Shown here: positions 35,961 through 44,125 of the stretch, in pieces
Position numbering within the stretch: position 1 is the stretch's first letter
How the letters are laid out: every line of letters starts with the position of its first letter
Source of the DNA: Paenibacillus selenitireducens
Lineage (GTDB): Bacteria > Bacillota > Bacilli > Paenibacillales > Paenibacillaceae
Length of the DNA: 64,000 bases
Direction: 5' to 3'
Assembly (NCBI RefSeq): GCF_002021565.1
Contig: NZ_MSZX01000023.1
Location: forward strand, 27-64,026
Notes under the pieces: model-generated
Database searches by the model: none
The model's input: the letters and a program-made list of their open reading frames with translations, nothing else
What the model was told of the DNA's origin: nothing
Program-made: the position numbers and the translations under genes

Positions 35961-36908
35961 ATGTTGAAGTTTGTAATCGCTCTTTTCATCATGTCTACCG
36001 TATGCTTATTTGTAATTGGGTGTTCTGCGAACAAAGCCCCCGCAAAGTCAATTCAGACTCTCTCCGAAGAATCACCTGCAATGGACAAGAATAATCCATT
36101 ATTATCCTCGGAAATTCAAAAAATAACCTTTTATAGTAAATCTCTTGATCAAGAAAAAAAGATGAACGTTTACCTCCCAAAGGGTTATAGTTCTGCAGTA
36201 CATTACCCTGTTTTATACCTTATCCATGGGTACACGGGGAATGAGACGGATTGGATACCCGGACTTGGGATCGATCAAGCAGCCGACAAATTAATCGAGG
36301 CGGGGAAAATTGTACCGCTCATCATGGTTTCTCCTGAGCTGGATAATAGCTACGGCATTAACTCTTCTCAAACCTACTCTGTGACTAATACTGGAGATCC
36401 ATACACGACTTATAACGGCATGTATGAGGACTATTTGTACAAAGATGTTATTGGATATGTCGATAGTCATTATAGTACATTAGCTAAACGCGAGAGCCGT
36501 TACATCGGCGGGTTGTCAATGGGTGGTTTTATTAGCTTGCATACAGCTTTCTTGCATACCGATATGTTTAGTAAGGTGGGAGGGCACAGTCCTGCTTTAT
36601 TCTTGAACGATTGGTCTACAACTGGCGGTGAAAATGGTTTGAAATCTTTCCTTTATCCAACCGATACAGTCCGACAAACCCGTGACCCACTTATTCTTGC
36701 ACAAAATCTAAATTCATCAAAAATGAAGGTATACTTGGATTGTGGGGATCAAGATGATTTTAAGTTTTACGAGGGTTCGGAAAAATTGTATTCTATTCTA
36801 AAAGCTAAAGGAGTTTCCGTTGAATATCACTTAAATAAAGGAAAACATAATGGGGACTATTGGAAATCGATGGTTGATAATTATTTGCAATTTTATGTTG
36901 GGAAATAA
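35961..36908 (+). CDS. Esterase lipoprotein (esterase D / feruloyl-esterase-like)
   Basis: A 315-aa surface lipoprotein: signal peptide with lipobox FVIGC (Cys21), then an alpha/beta-hydrolase domain. LYLIHGYTGNETDW forms the oxyanion region, GLSMGGF holds the nucleophile Ser, LDCGDQDD the Asp and NKGKHNGDYW the catalytic His. The family includes feruloyl/acetylxylan esterases and Fes-type siderophore esterases. GGAGGAGG lies before ATG 35961. Anchored on the outer face of the membrane; natural ester unknown. Confidence 0.86.
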   Translation: MLKFVIALFIMSTVCLFVIGCSANKAPAKSIQTLSEESPAMDKNNPLLSSEIQKITFYSKSLDQEKKMNVYLPKGYSSAVHYPVLYLIHGYTGNETDWIPGLGIDQAADKLIEAGKIVPLIMVSPELDNSYGINSSQTYSVTNTGDPYTTYNGMYEDYLYKDVIGYVDSHYSTLAKRESRYIGGLSMGGFISLHTAFLHTDMFSKVGGHSPALFLNDWSTTGGENGLKSFLYPTDTVRQTRDPLILAQNLNSSKMKVYLDCGDQDDFKFYEGSEKLYSILKAKGVSVEYHLNKGKHNGDYWKSMVDNYLQFYVGK

Positions 36909-36984
36909 CTTCCTCAACACGGGAGGCACGTAGCAAGCAATTGGAAAAATTGAATTACTTCACTGTTCTCGAAGAGTCATTGAT

Positions 36985-37092
36985 GAACGTTAAGCTTACT
37001 GGGAACTATAGATCAATAAACATCATGACGAGGCTGCCTGCATGTAACGGCAGCCTCGTTGAGCTAACGGGCAGGTTAGCTTCAATATTTTC
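36985..37092 (+). repeat. ctaacggg repeat family, complete copy
   Basis: cttactgggaactatagatcaataaac, then the terminator-like hairpin cgaggctgcc/ggcagcctcg (37029-37060), then gagctaacgggcaggttagcttc. The most complete copy in the window. Confidence 0.6.
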
Positions 37093-37120
37093 GCGAATAC
37101 TCTACATATGGAATTATTAA

Positions 37121-37174
37121 TGAAGTTCATGAATAAGACGGTGGTGGGACGTCATGAACACAACAACGTTATGC
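37121..37174 (+). repeat. attC-like repeat F, short form
   Basis: gttcatga and tcatgaac pair across about 20 bases, then acaacaacGTTATGCgaaat at 37161-37179. Only the outer stem and the GTT end remain. Confidence 0.5.
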
Positions 37175-37254
37175 GAAATGCCGAAGCTAAATAAGTAATA
37201 CAATTATAAAACCTTTAAAATGCTAGGATTAATAACTACTGAAAGGTTAGAGTA

Positions 37255-37629
37255 ATGAAAAACTTACAGAGAATTATATGGATAGAAGCAGAACAGTGGG
37301 CAGAGGGGCAATGGGATATTGAAGATGTAAATACTGATGTAATTGTAGTCTTTTCAAATAAATTGAAGTGGGTAGCAAGTTTTTTTACATATAAAAACAT
37401 AAATACAAGAAGAGAAAATAATAGAAAAACAGGAGAATGTATGAATGGGGCCTATTTATGGTTTAGTGATATGGTATTAATTGATATTGGAAGTAAGGAA
37501 AGGATCCACGAAGTAATACATTACTTAATTGAAACAGATGAGTTTCAAAACGTCTTTACTAGCTACCCCGATGTTGAAATAGAAGATGATGAATATTACC
37601 CTAAAGGATTCTTTGATAACGACTCGTAA
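37255..37629 (+). CDS. Hypothetical protein, cassette gene
   Basis: A 124-aa soluble acidic protein with no recognised domain. Strands (IIWIEAEQW, TDVIVVFSNKLKWVASFF) are followed by GAYLWFSDMVLIDIG and a helix (RIHEVIHYLIETDEF), ending in an Asp/Glu-rich tail. The layout recalls small immunity or repressor-like proteins, but this is a guess. It sits between attC-like repeats F and G as the first gene of the second cassette-like array. Confidence 0.6.
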   Translation: MKNLQRIIWIEAEQWAEGQWDIEDVNTDVIVVFSNKLKWVASFFTYKNINTRRENNRKTGECMNGAYLWFSDMVLIDIGSKERIHEVIHYLIETDEFQNVFTSYPDVEIEDDEYYPKGFFDNDS

Positions 37630-37672
37630 TCATAGCAATCTTCTATTTTGTGAGTAACTCAGGTGGCACTTC

Positions 37673-37817
37673 GCCTAACACCGTATCTACGCCCTTGGTT
37701 CGCGACAAGTGGAAGTGGAGAAGTTGATTCAGCGAACAACCCTGCGAGGCTAAGTCCGTCGGACCCGGTGCGGAGCGCCTTAAGCCTCTCGGGTTCGTAG
37801 ATACAAAAACGTTATGC
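37673..37817 (+). repeat. attC-like structured repeat G
   Basis: Best match to integron rules: starts GCCTAAC (fits RYYYAAC) and ends GTTATGC. Outer arms cgtatctacg (37682-37691) and cgtagatac (37796-37804). The middle stem is ggttcgc/gcgaac, changed on both strands relative to ggtctgcc/ggcagac. Inner stem gaggctaag/ttaagcctc. Confidence 0.75.
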
Positions 37818-37881
37818 GAAATTCATTGAAATAGTCTAAAAAAATATGAATAATCAAATAGCATGAAAGGAGTGATGTAGT

Positions 37882-37938
37882 ATGAATAATACGAATACGA
37901 GTAAAACCAACAGTGATTTAAGAGGTGTTTTGATTTAA
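37882..37938 (+). CDS. Putative 18-aa leader peptide
   Basis: ATG 37882 to TAA 37938, preceded by AAAGGAGTG at good spacing. It encodes an 18-residue Asn/Thr-rich peptide directly ahead of a hairpin and the GNAT gene. The position suggests a regulatory leader; sequence alone does not prove translation. Confidence 0.45.
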   Translation: MNNTNTSKTNSDLRGVLI

Positions 37939-37969
37939 CACAGAGGAATGATTAGGTGATTCCTCTGTG
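37939..37969 (+). promoter_or_regulatory. Hairpin between leader peptide and GNAT gene, possible attenuator
   Basis: cacagaggaat and attcctctgtg are perfect 11-bp arms. The right arm can also pair with the GNAT ribosome site aaggaggaat at 37979-37988, so two exclusive structures are possible, as in translational attenuators. No T tract follows. Confidence 0.45.
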
Positions 37970-37993
37970 GAACTTGACAAGGAGGAATCTAAA

Positions 37994-38440
37994 ATGGCAA
38001 TTAGTTTGAAGCCTGTATCGGTTGATAACTGGTATAACTGCACCCAATTGGAAGTAACAAAAGATCAAAAGAAAGTATTCCCAGCCCCAATAGTATACTG
38101 GATTGCTGAATCAAAGTATGTCACTGACTTTGAACCGATGACGATCTATTATAGTTCGGATATTATAGGTTTTATTGTGTATTGTAAGATACCGGATAAT
38201 GAGGGTAACTATTGGATTCCTGCACTGATGATTGATGAAAGGTACCAGGGAAAAGGGCATGGAAAAGAATCGATGAAACAATTAATAGAATTAATGAAAG
38301 AAACATTGAACTGCCAAAGAATTATGATTGGACATAGACCCGAGAATACAGTTGCAGGTAATCTATATGAATCTCTGGGATTTGAAAGAGTAAGTAAAGA
38401 ATTAATTGACGGTGAAGTGGTTCGTCATCTTATGACTTAA
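37994..38440 (+). CDS. GNAT-family N-acetyltransferase, cassette gene
   Basis: A 148-aa acetyltransferase. The strand NYWIPALMIDERY leads into the acetyl-CoA loop QGKGHGKES, and VAGNLYESLGFERV is the C-terminal family motif. Like the protein encoded at 4861 it resembles polyamine acetyltransferases. ATG 37994 has AAGGAGG eight bases before it. It lies between attC-like repeats G and H, behind a leader peptide and hairpin. Substrate unknown. Confidence 0.85.
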   Translation: MAISLKPVSVDNWYNCTQLEVTKDQKKVFPAPIVYWIAESKYVTDFEPMTIYYSSDIIGFIVYCKIPDNEGNYWIPALMIDERYQGKGHGKESMKQLIELMKETLNCQRIMIGHRPENTVAGNLYESLGFERVSKELIDGEVVRHLMT

Positions 38441-38478
38441 AAGAATTGAGTAGTTATTCAATGAAGTCAATGAACATC

Positions 38479-38645
38479 ACATAACAATGTATTCATGCCG
38501 CGGTCGCTGATGCTCCCTAGGTCTGCCCGCGGCACTTTCGAAGAAGCGGATCAGGCAGACAACCCTGCAAGGCTAAGTGGCAGAGCCAGCCGATCGCTAA
38601 CGCTCCCTTAAGCCTTTCGGGTTCATGAATACAAGAACGTTATCG
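38479..38645 (+). repeat. attC-like structured repeat H
   Basis: Starts ACATAAC, with outer arms tgtattcatg (38488-38497) and catgaatac (38624-38632), middle stem ggtctgcc/ggcagac, inner stem aaggctaag/cttaagcctt. Ends GTTATCG at 38639-38645. The following 200 bases to 38859 hold a ctaacgggcag fragment near 38785 and no gene. Confidence 0.75.
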
Positions 38646-38859
38646 GAAATCTCCAAGTGCTAATTAAAGGATAATAACGAAAGCAGTATAAACTGAATAT
38701 TTCGGTGTCATAGAGCCATTAGGTTAAATGGACCTTGTTAATAAAATTGAGCCATCATGTTATTGCATTGAGCCAAGGTTGAGACTAAACTAACGGGCAG
38801 ATTAGTTGAACCAATGAATTATGAATATTATTCCATCCTCTGCAGTGGACAGCATCCCC

Positions 38860-39345
38860 CTAACACAAAACTATAATTCTATAGGGTGTGGTAATGGCGG
38901 GGATACTTTTTGTGGTAGGTCCATAAATAACAATTAGATCTCGGTTCGCAGGGGTTCTTGAAAAGTGTTGCCCATTTGTTAATACTATTTGAGTATATGG
39001 AGAAATATTTAATCGTAATCGTCCATCACTACTCTCCAACTCAGTATTAAAATAATCTACTTTTACATTCTGATATGGGCTATTTTTTACCATGACAATT
39101 GCTTGATATTGTGGAGGGTAAATTAGTGGAGCAGGTGCATTTCCGTCATAATATCCAGTCACTTGATCTCCTACTGACATCATTACATGGTCTACAAAAT
39201 AAGTATTGGGTGACACAACGAAATTTACTAATGCTCCCAATCCGTTGTCTACAGATACTAAATTAAAACATCCTTCACCATTTTGACCTGTAAAAAAATC
39301 ATTAATCATAGTGATAGTCCCGTGAAAAGAATAAAAATTTGTCAT
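38860..39345 (-). CDS. Hypothetical beta-rich protein
   Basis: A 161-aa protein without signal peptide, almost all beta strand and turns: FHGTITMINDF, GALVNFVVSPNTYFVDHVMMSVGDQVTGYYDGNAPAPLIYPP and LNISPYTQIVLTNG. The pattern suggests an OB-fold-like barrel. I have the impression that similar proteins occur in Brevibacillus and Paenibacillus, but I know no function. AAAAGGAGA stands before the ATG at 39345. Opposite in direction to its neighbours and outside the cassette array. Confidence 0.65.
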   Translation of the reverse strand: MTNFYSFHGTITMINDFFTGQNGEGCFNLVSVDNGLGALVNFVVSPNTYFVDHVMMSVGDQVTGYYDGNAPAPLIYPPQYQAIVMVKNSPYQNVKVDYFNTELESSDGRLRLNISPYTQIVLTNGQHFSRTPANRDLIVIYGPTTKSIPAITTPYRIIVLC

Positions 39346-39480
39346 ATAATATCTCCTTTTGCTTTAAAAAGATAATGCACTATTCGTAAAGTCAAATAAC
39401 CTTTGTTTACAGTATGTAGGTTAATAACTATATGATTGTGCAGATGCCTATAAAGGAGATTCCTCAGAGAATAGCGTGTT

Positions 39481-39575
39481 GCGCTAACGGGGAACGTTAG
39501 TTGAACAGAGCGAGGAGCAGTTTGCTACGGCAGCTGCTCGCTCATTTTATTGGGCTAACGGACAGGATAGTTGAT
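39481..39575 (+). repeat. ctaacggg repeat family, copy
   Basis: gctaacggggaacgttagttgaac, hairpin gcgaggagcag/ctgctcgc, then gggctaacggacaggatagttga. Same order as the copy at 36985. Confidence 0.55.
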
Positions 39576-39623
39576 TATAAATAAGTATTACCTTGATGTA
39601 AATGTCAGTTGAATTATACTTAG

Positions 39624-40109
39624 AGCATCGATTTTTTAGTTGTTGTAAAAGAAAAGCTAACACCAGTAAATAATTCTAGGATTGCAAAAATAGATTTAGC
39701 TTCTCAAATTGTTGTTGCCTATGAGAGAGGAATAACCCTATACGGAAAACCATTAAGTAAGCTTTATGAACCGATCGAGAGTCAATACTACCTTGCCTCC
39801 ATTCTACACGATGTGGATGGAGCAGCAGAGGAGATCATTGACAATCCCCCTGCGTACCTTACTCCTACGTACCTAACCTTAAATCTCAGTCGAGTCCTTT
39901 ATTTTATAAAAAAAGGTAAGATATCTTCAAAGCGAGAAGGCGGAGAATGGGGAGTAAAAAATTTGCCTCAAAAGTTTCAGCAGTTGGTTAACCAATGTCT
40001 AAATGAATACAACGGAGAAACAGATAATAGTAATGTTGATTCACAAAATTTTTTAGCATTCGTTGAATACATGATACAAGAAATAAAGCAAAACATATCA
40101 TTCAGCTAA
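39624..40109 (+). pseudogene. Aminoglycoside nucleotidyltransferase (ANT(9)/AadA-like), 5'-truncated
   Basis: An open frame of 161 codons beginning at SIDFLVVVKEKL, which is the second half of the nucleotidyltransferase active-site motif (S-D-I-D), followed by QIVVAYERGITLYGKPL, YYLASILHDVDGAAEEI, LTLNLSRVLYFIKKG and EGGEWGVKNLP. These match the C-terminal four fifths of streptomycin/spectinomycin adenylyltransferases. The first 40 or so residues, with the GS nucleotide-binding motif and a start codon, are missing; a stop lies directly upstream. Probably a dead resistance gene. Confidence 0.78.
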
Positions 40110-40200
40110 CGGCGAACTATAGCTGAATAAACATCCAGGACAAGGCTGCTGCTGATGCCAGCAGCCGTTGCTATTTTAACGTTAAAGACAGTCAAATCGC
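40104..40200 (+). repeat. ctaacggg repeat family, copy
   Basis: agctaacggcgaactatagctgaataaac, hairpin ggctgctg/cagcagcc, then ttttaacgttaaagacag. Directly follows the ANT remnant. Confidence 0.55.
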
Positions 40201-40204
40201 CCGG

Positions 40205-40233
40205 TTGACATCCGACTTCCAAATGGTTACAAT
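40205..40233 (+). promoter_or_regulatory. SigA-type promoter of the T-box/alaS unit
   Basis: TTGACA at 40205-40210, a 17-base spacer, TACAAT at 40228-40233, about 30 bases before the T-box leader. Confidence 0.75.
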
Positions 40234-40244
40234 TTCAATAATTA

Positions 40245-40480
40245 GGAAATCAATATGGTAAATCAATGAAAGAACAAAATATGCTACATTTCGTTCAGAG
40301 AGGGATGTTTCGGTGTGAAATCCTACGAAATTTAGTGTGTTGCCGGTTCAGGAGTGCGGTTAATGCCCGTCGGTTCGACCCGTTATTGTCGACAGAGCTG
40401 ATTGTTTCGCTATACGCGGATACAATAACTTGGGTGGTACCGCGATAAAATCGTCCCAATTTTTGGGGCGTTTTTTTGTT
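40245..40480 (+). ncRNA. T-box riboswitch leader
   Basis: A tRNA-sensing leader before an alanyl-tRNA synthetase gene. The AG-rich box (cagagaggg) lies near 40295, the T-box antiterminator sequence TGGGTGGTACCGCG at 40431-40444, and a terminator cgtcccaa/ttggggcg followed by seven T at about 40453-40478. Uncharged tRNA pairs with the leader through specifier codon and acceptor end, favouring read-through. I could not fix the specifier triplet by eye. Confidence 0.92.
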
Positions 40481-40510
40481 GTCAAAAACAGATTAGAGGG
40501 GGACAAAACA

Positions 40511-42331
40511 ATGAAATTGTATACATCTAATGAAATTAGAACGAAGTATATTCAGTTTTTCCAAGAAAAAGAACATGCCGTAATTTCAAGCTCTTCTGTT
40601 ATTCCCGATAATGATCCAACCGTTCTGTTTACGACAGCTGGTATGCACCCCCTGATACCGTATTTGCTTGGTGAGAAGCATCCGTCTGGTACGAGGTTAA
40701 CTAATATCCAGAAGTGTATACGTACCGGAGACATTGACGAAGTCGGTGATGATACCCACTGCACATTTTTTGAAATGATGGGCAACTGGTCATTAGGCGA
40801 TTATTTCAAACACGAGTCGATTTCATGGAGTTGGGAATTCGTCACGTCCTCGAAATGGCTCGATATACCCAAACGAAAAATTGCGGTTACTGTTTTCGAA
40901 GGAGATGATGATGCTCCTCGTGATGAAGAATCGTACGAGATTTGGCGTGAATTAGGTCAAAGTGAGGAAGAGATCTTCTTCTTGCCAAAGGTCGATAACT
41001 GGTGGGGCCCGGCAGGTCAGACAGGACCATGCGGTCCTGATACAGAAATATTCATCATTTCCGAGAAAGAACGTTGCGGTCCTTCATGTTCTCCAGCATG
41101 CGGATGCGGACGTTACGTTGAGTTCTGGAATAACGTATTCTTACAATACTACAAAACAGCAGCTGGAAAGTTTGAGCCACTTATCCAAAAAAACGTCGAT
41201 ACAGGAATGGGCTTGGAAAGAGTGTTGGTCGCTTTGAATGGTGGAACAGTATACGATAGCGATCTCTTTTCTTCGATATTTTCCAGCATTGCAACACTGT
41301 CAGGGACAACATACGAAGATCAACAAAAAGCATATCGTGTAATTGCAGATCATACCCGAACAGCCGTATTTATCCTGGGTGATGCTTATGGAGTTACCCC
41401 GTCTAACGTCGATCAAGGCTATGTTCTACGTAGATTAATTCGTCGGGCTCTTCGTTTCGCAATGCAATTGGGTATTCAAGAAGGCGGTTTGACGCATATC
41501 GCCAAAGCAGTAATTGAGCAATACGAACAAACTTATCCAGAGTTGCAAAGCAACCGAGATAAGATTATTAGGGAGCTACAAGTGGAAGAAGCACGTTTTC
41601 AAAAAACTCTCGCACAAGGACTACGCGAGTTCGAAAAGTTTTCGGATTCGCTGGTAAATGGTCAACTAGACGGCGGTGTAGCATTCAAGCTTTATGATAC
41701 TTACGGTTTCCCCATCGAACTGACTATGGAACTGGCAAGAGAGCGTTCTATCGTCATCGATATGGAAGGATATCGGGAGAAGTTTCAGAAACATAGAGAG
41801 TTATCTCAGGCCGGAGCAGCCCAGAAGTTTAAAGGAGGATTGGCGGATCACTCCACTCAGACGGCTAATTTGCATACGGCAACTCATCTTCTGCACGCTG
41901 CATTAAGAAAGGTGCTCGGCGACGAGGTGGCACAAAAGGGCAGCAATATAACAGCCGAAAGACTGCGTTTTGATTTTTCTTTCCATCGCAAAATGACGGA
42001 AGAGGAAATTGCAGTAACTGAGAAACTTGTCAATGAAGCTATTGCCGAAGGCGTGGAGATTACATTCGATGAAATGACATTGGATGAAGCCCGGAATGCA
42101 GGGGCAATTGGGTTATTTGAGAGCAAATATGGTCAGAAAGTAAAAGTTTATACAATGGGCGTATACTCCAAAGAGATATGCGGTGGTCCGCACGCGGCGA
42201 ATACGGCAGACCTCGGTTCTTTTAAAATTATTAAGGAGGAGAGCTCTTCATCAAGCGTGAGAAGGATAAAGGCAATACTTGATTGCATTAGGCTAAATGG
42301 TCAGAATATTTTGGAACATGATATTGAATAG
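40511..42331 (+). CDS. alaS: Short alanyl-tRNA synthetase (no C-terminal domain)
   Basis: A 606-aa class II synthetase charging tRNA-Ala. The catalytic domain begins TSNEIRTKYIQFFQEKEH and contains VLFTTAGMHPLIPYL, KCIRTGDIDEVG and the dimer/active-site segment GMGLERV; the anticodon-independent tRNA-binding part follows. The editing domain has the zinc ligands LHTATHLLHAAL (HxxxH) and CGGPHAAN (CxxxH). The usual bacterial protein is about 875 aa; this one stops after the editing domain and lacks the DHHA1/C-Ala part. ATG 40511 has GAGGGGG before it. Control by the T-box directly upstream. Likely a second, stress- or resistance-related copy. Confidence 0.88.
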   Translation: MKLYTSNEIRTKYIQFFQEKEHAVISSSSVIPDNDPTVLFTTAGMHPLIPYLLGEKHPSGTRLTNIQKCIRTGDIDEVGDDTHCTFFEMMGNWSLGDYFKHESISWSWEFVTSSKWLDIPKRKIAVTVFEGDDDAPRDEESYEIWRELGQSEEEIFFLPKVDNWWGPAGQTGPCGPDTEIFIISEKERCGPSCSPACGCGRYVEFWNNVFLQYYKTAAGKFEPLIQKNVDTGMGLERVLVALNGGTVYDSDLFSSIFSSIATLSGTTYEDQQKAYRVIADHTRTAVFILGDAYGVTPSNVDQGYVLRRLIRRALRFAMQLGIQEGGLTHIAKAVIEQYEQTYPELQSNRDKIIRELQVEEARFQKTLAQGLREFEKFSDSLVNGQLDGGVAFKLYDTYGFPIELTMELARERSIVIDMEGYREKFQKHRELSQAGAAQKFKGGLADHSTQTANLHTATHLLHAALRKVLGDEVAQKGSNITAERLRFDFSFHRKMTEEEIAVTEKLVNEAIAEGVEITFDEMTLDEARNAGAIGLFESKYGQKVKVYTMGVYSKEICGGPHAANTADLGSFKIIKEESSSSSVRRIKAILDCIRLNGQNILEHDIE

Positions 42332-42352
42332 AAGCAGGTGGACCAATCAGAA

Positions 42353-43447
42353 TCAAAGAACAGCTAAACCTTGCGATCCAAAGTACGGAAAGTTGGTCGA
42401 TGCCGCAACCTGCAATCTGACTAGACTACCATCATCCTTGATATTAAATACTGATATTGTGCCATGATTCCCGTTAAGGGTATAAAAATTGCGTCCATCT
42501 TTACTCACTCCAGCATCTATTGGTATGCCAGTAGGTCTGCCAACTGGTGTACTTGTAATATGCCCGAGAACCGTTAGCGCTCCGCTGTCATCTATACGGT
42601 AAGTGGATATTGTGCCACTTAAGGTATTGGTGGTATATGCAAAACGTTCATTCCTCGTAATTGCAACCCAGCATGCTGTCTTCTGGCCGTTCGGTACGGA
42701 GCCACTGATAACATGAAGCAGCCCGTTGTCACTCATTGAATATGATGACAGCGCACTAGAAGCTACTTCCGTAACTAAAAGGATTCCTGAGGATAGGAAA
42801 TAAGAGCCTAACGGTCTCGTACCATTAGAATCGTTAATGATTGGTCCTGTAACAGTACCATTTTTATGAACATGGAATACACTGATTCGGTCTGTAGTTA
42901 ACTCAGTTACAACGATTTTACTGCCATCTGGAGTGAATAAAACCTGCGCAGGCTGAGCATTGATCGTACTTAGCGAATGGGTGGACCCCGGAATATAAGT
43001 AAGACGTCCGTTATCCTCTATGCGAAAACCAGTGATATTGGATGCAAAATTATTGGCGGCATTACCCACATTTGAAACATAAAGAAGATTACCGAATACA
43101 TTTACGCTATTTGGCTGAGCACCTTCCGATGGCTTCACATCGGCGAGAACAAGTCCTCCGCTGTCGGTAATGATGAAACTACTGATACTATTACTGCCTG
43201 CATTAACTGCAAATAAGAAACGACCATCACGGGATAAAGACAGTGATCCTTGTGACACGAGGGGATCGATGCCATCGTTTGCTGTTGCAGGTGAAACTTT
43301 CCTTGTACCCGTACCTCTTCCATATGTTGGGTAGGGACCCATAAAGGTAAGTGTACCATTCGTGTCCCGATAAAAAGCTATGACTTCGTTCATTACTTCC
43401 ATATTGGTCATCATGTAAACCATGCTCGTTCGAGTTGATGTCGGCAT
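42353..43447 (-). CDS. Lactonase-family seven-bladed beta-propeller protein
   Basis: A 364-aa protein of the 6-phosphogluconolactonase-like/YVTN propeller group. Repeated blades show the pattern of an Asp-Gly turn and a strand ending: SRDGRFLFAVNAGSNSISSF, FTPDGSKIVVTELTTDRISVF, TRNERFAYTTNTLSGTISTY, SKDGRNFYTLNGNHGTISVF. There is no signal peptide. GGAGGAAAG precedes the ATG at 43447. Enzymatic lactonase activity is not assured; many members are of unknown function. Convergent with alaS. Confidence 0.82.
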   Translation of the reverse strand: MPTSTRTSMVYMMTNMEVMNEVIAFYRDTNGTLTFMGPYPTYGRGTGTRKVSPATANDGIDPLVSQGSLSLSRDGRFLFAVNAGSNSISSFIITDSGGLVLADVKPSEGAQPNSVNVFGNLLYVSNVGNAANNFASNITGFRIEDNGRLTYIPGSTHSLSTINAQPAQVLFTPDGSKIVVTELTTDRISVFHVHKNGTVTGPIINDSNGTRPLGSYFLSSGILLVTEVASSALSSYSMSDNGLLHVISGSVPNGQKTACWVAITRNERFAYTTNTLSGTISTYRIDDSGALTVLGHITSTPVGRPTGIPIDAGVSKDGRNFYTLNGNHGTISVFNIKDDGSLVRLQVAASTNFPYFGSQGLAVL

Positions 43448-43631
43448 TTTATGACTTTCCTCCTTCGAGTAGTTCTTTGCTCCGCCTTAGATTATGTTAT
43501 CGTTTAATATTATTCATCTGAAGCTAGAACAATGCCCCCGCAGTAAGGCTGTGGGGATACATGATGCTTTCCCGGGTTTGTGTTGAAAAACCGACCAGGA
43601 GGAGTGGAATCAGGATGTACTGGACTTACGC

Positions 43632-43681
43632 TTGATTTTTTTTAACCGGATGGATACAATTATGTTTAAGTGATTAAACCA
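43632..43681 (+). promoter_or_regulatory. Promoter and palindromic operator of arsR-type gene
   Basis: TTGATT (43632-43637), 17-base spacer, TACAAT (43655-43660), then tgtttaagtgattaaacca (43663-43681), a palindrome TTTAA-GTGA-TTAAA. A related site lies at 44081-44100 before the next gene. Confidence 0.6.
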
Positions 43682-43706
43682 ATAGACTGAAGGGGAAAAG
43701 AAATGT

Positions 43707-44030
43707 ATGAGCAAACAAACCGAGCATGTTCTGCAACAATTTAAAGAATGTATCCCTCTGCTGGATGTTCTGACCGACGAAAACCGTCAAGCCATTATTA
43801 TTCTGCTGGCACAGCACAAATCGGGGCTTAATGTCAATACGATATCCGACCATATTAATTTGTCCAGGCCGGCCGTCTCCCATCATTTAAAGGTGTTGAA
43901 GCAGTCTGGTTTTATTAATTCCGAAAAAAAAGGCGTAGAGAATTACTATGTGCTGACTGTCCGTGTACCGCTTGAAAAGCTCAAAACATTAATTGCGGAC
44001 GTTGAAGTTGTGTGCAGCAAGTCTCAGTGA
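43707..44030 (+). CDS. ArsR-family regulator
   Basis: A 107-aa winged-helix repressor: FKECIPLLDVLTDENRQAIIILL, then LNVNTISDHINLSRPAVSHHLKVLKQSGFI with the recognition helix, and wing SEKKGVENYYVL. AGGGGAA precedes ATG 43707. The palindromes in front of this gene and in front of the downstream oxidoreductase share the core taaaccaata, so it probably represses both itself and the neighbour. No metal-binding Cys pair is seen. Confidence 0.85.
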   Translation: MSKQTEHVLQQFKECIPLLDVLTDENRQAIIILLAQHKSGLNVNTISDHINLSRPAVSHHLKVLKQSGFINSEKKGVENYYVLTVRVPLEKLKTLIADVEVVCSKSQ

Positions 44031-44080
44031 CCAGCGGAAGACTTAAGGCAAAGGTATGAATTGAAAATATTTTGCCAATT

Positions 44081-44100
44081 TGGTTCAATCGTTTAAACCA
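44081..44100 (+). promoter_or_regulatory. Operator copy before MDR oxidoreductase
   Basis: tggttcaatcgtttaaacca, a 20-base imperfect palindrome sharing taaaccaata-aac with the site at 43663. Confidence 0.55.
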
Positions 44101-44125
44101 ATAAACATAATTGGAGTGATGATAA

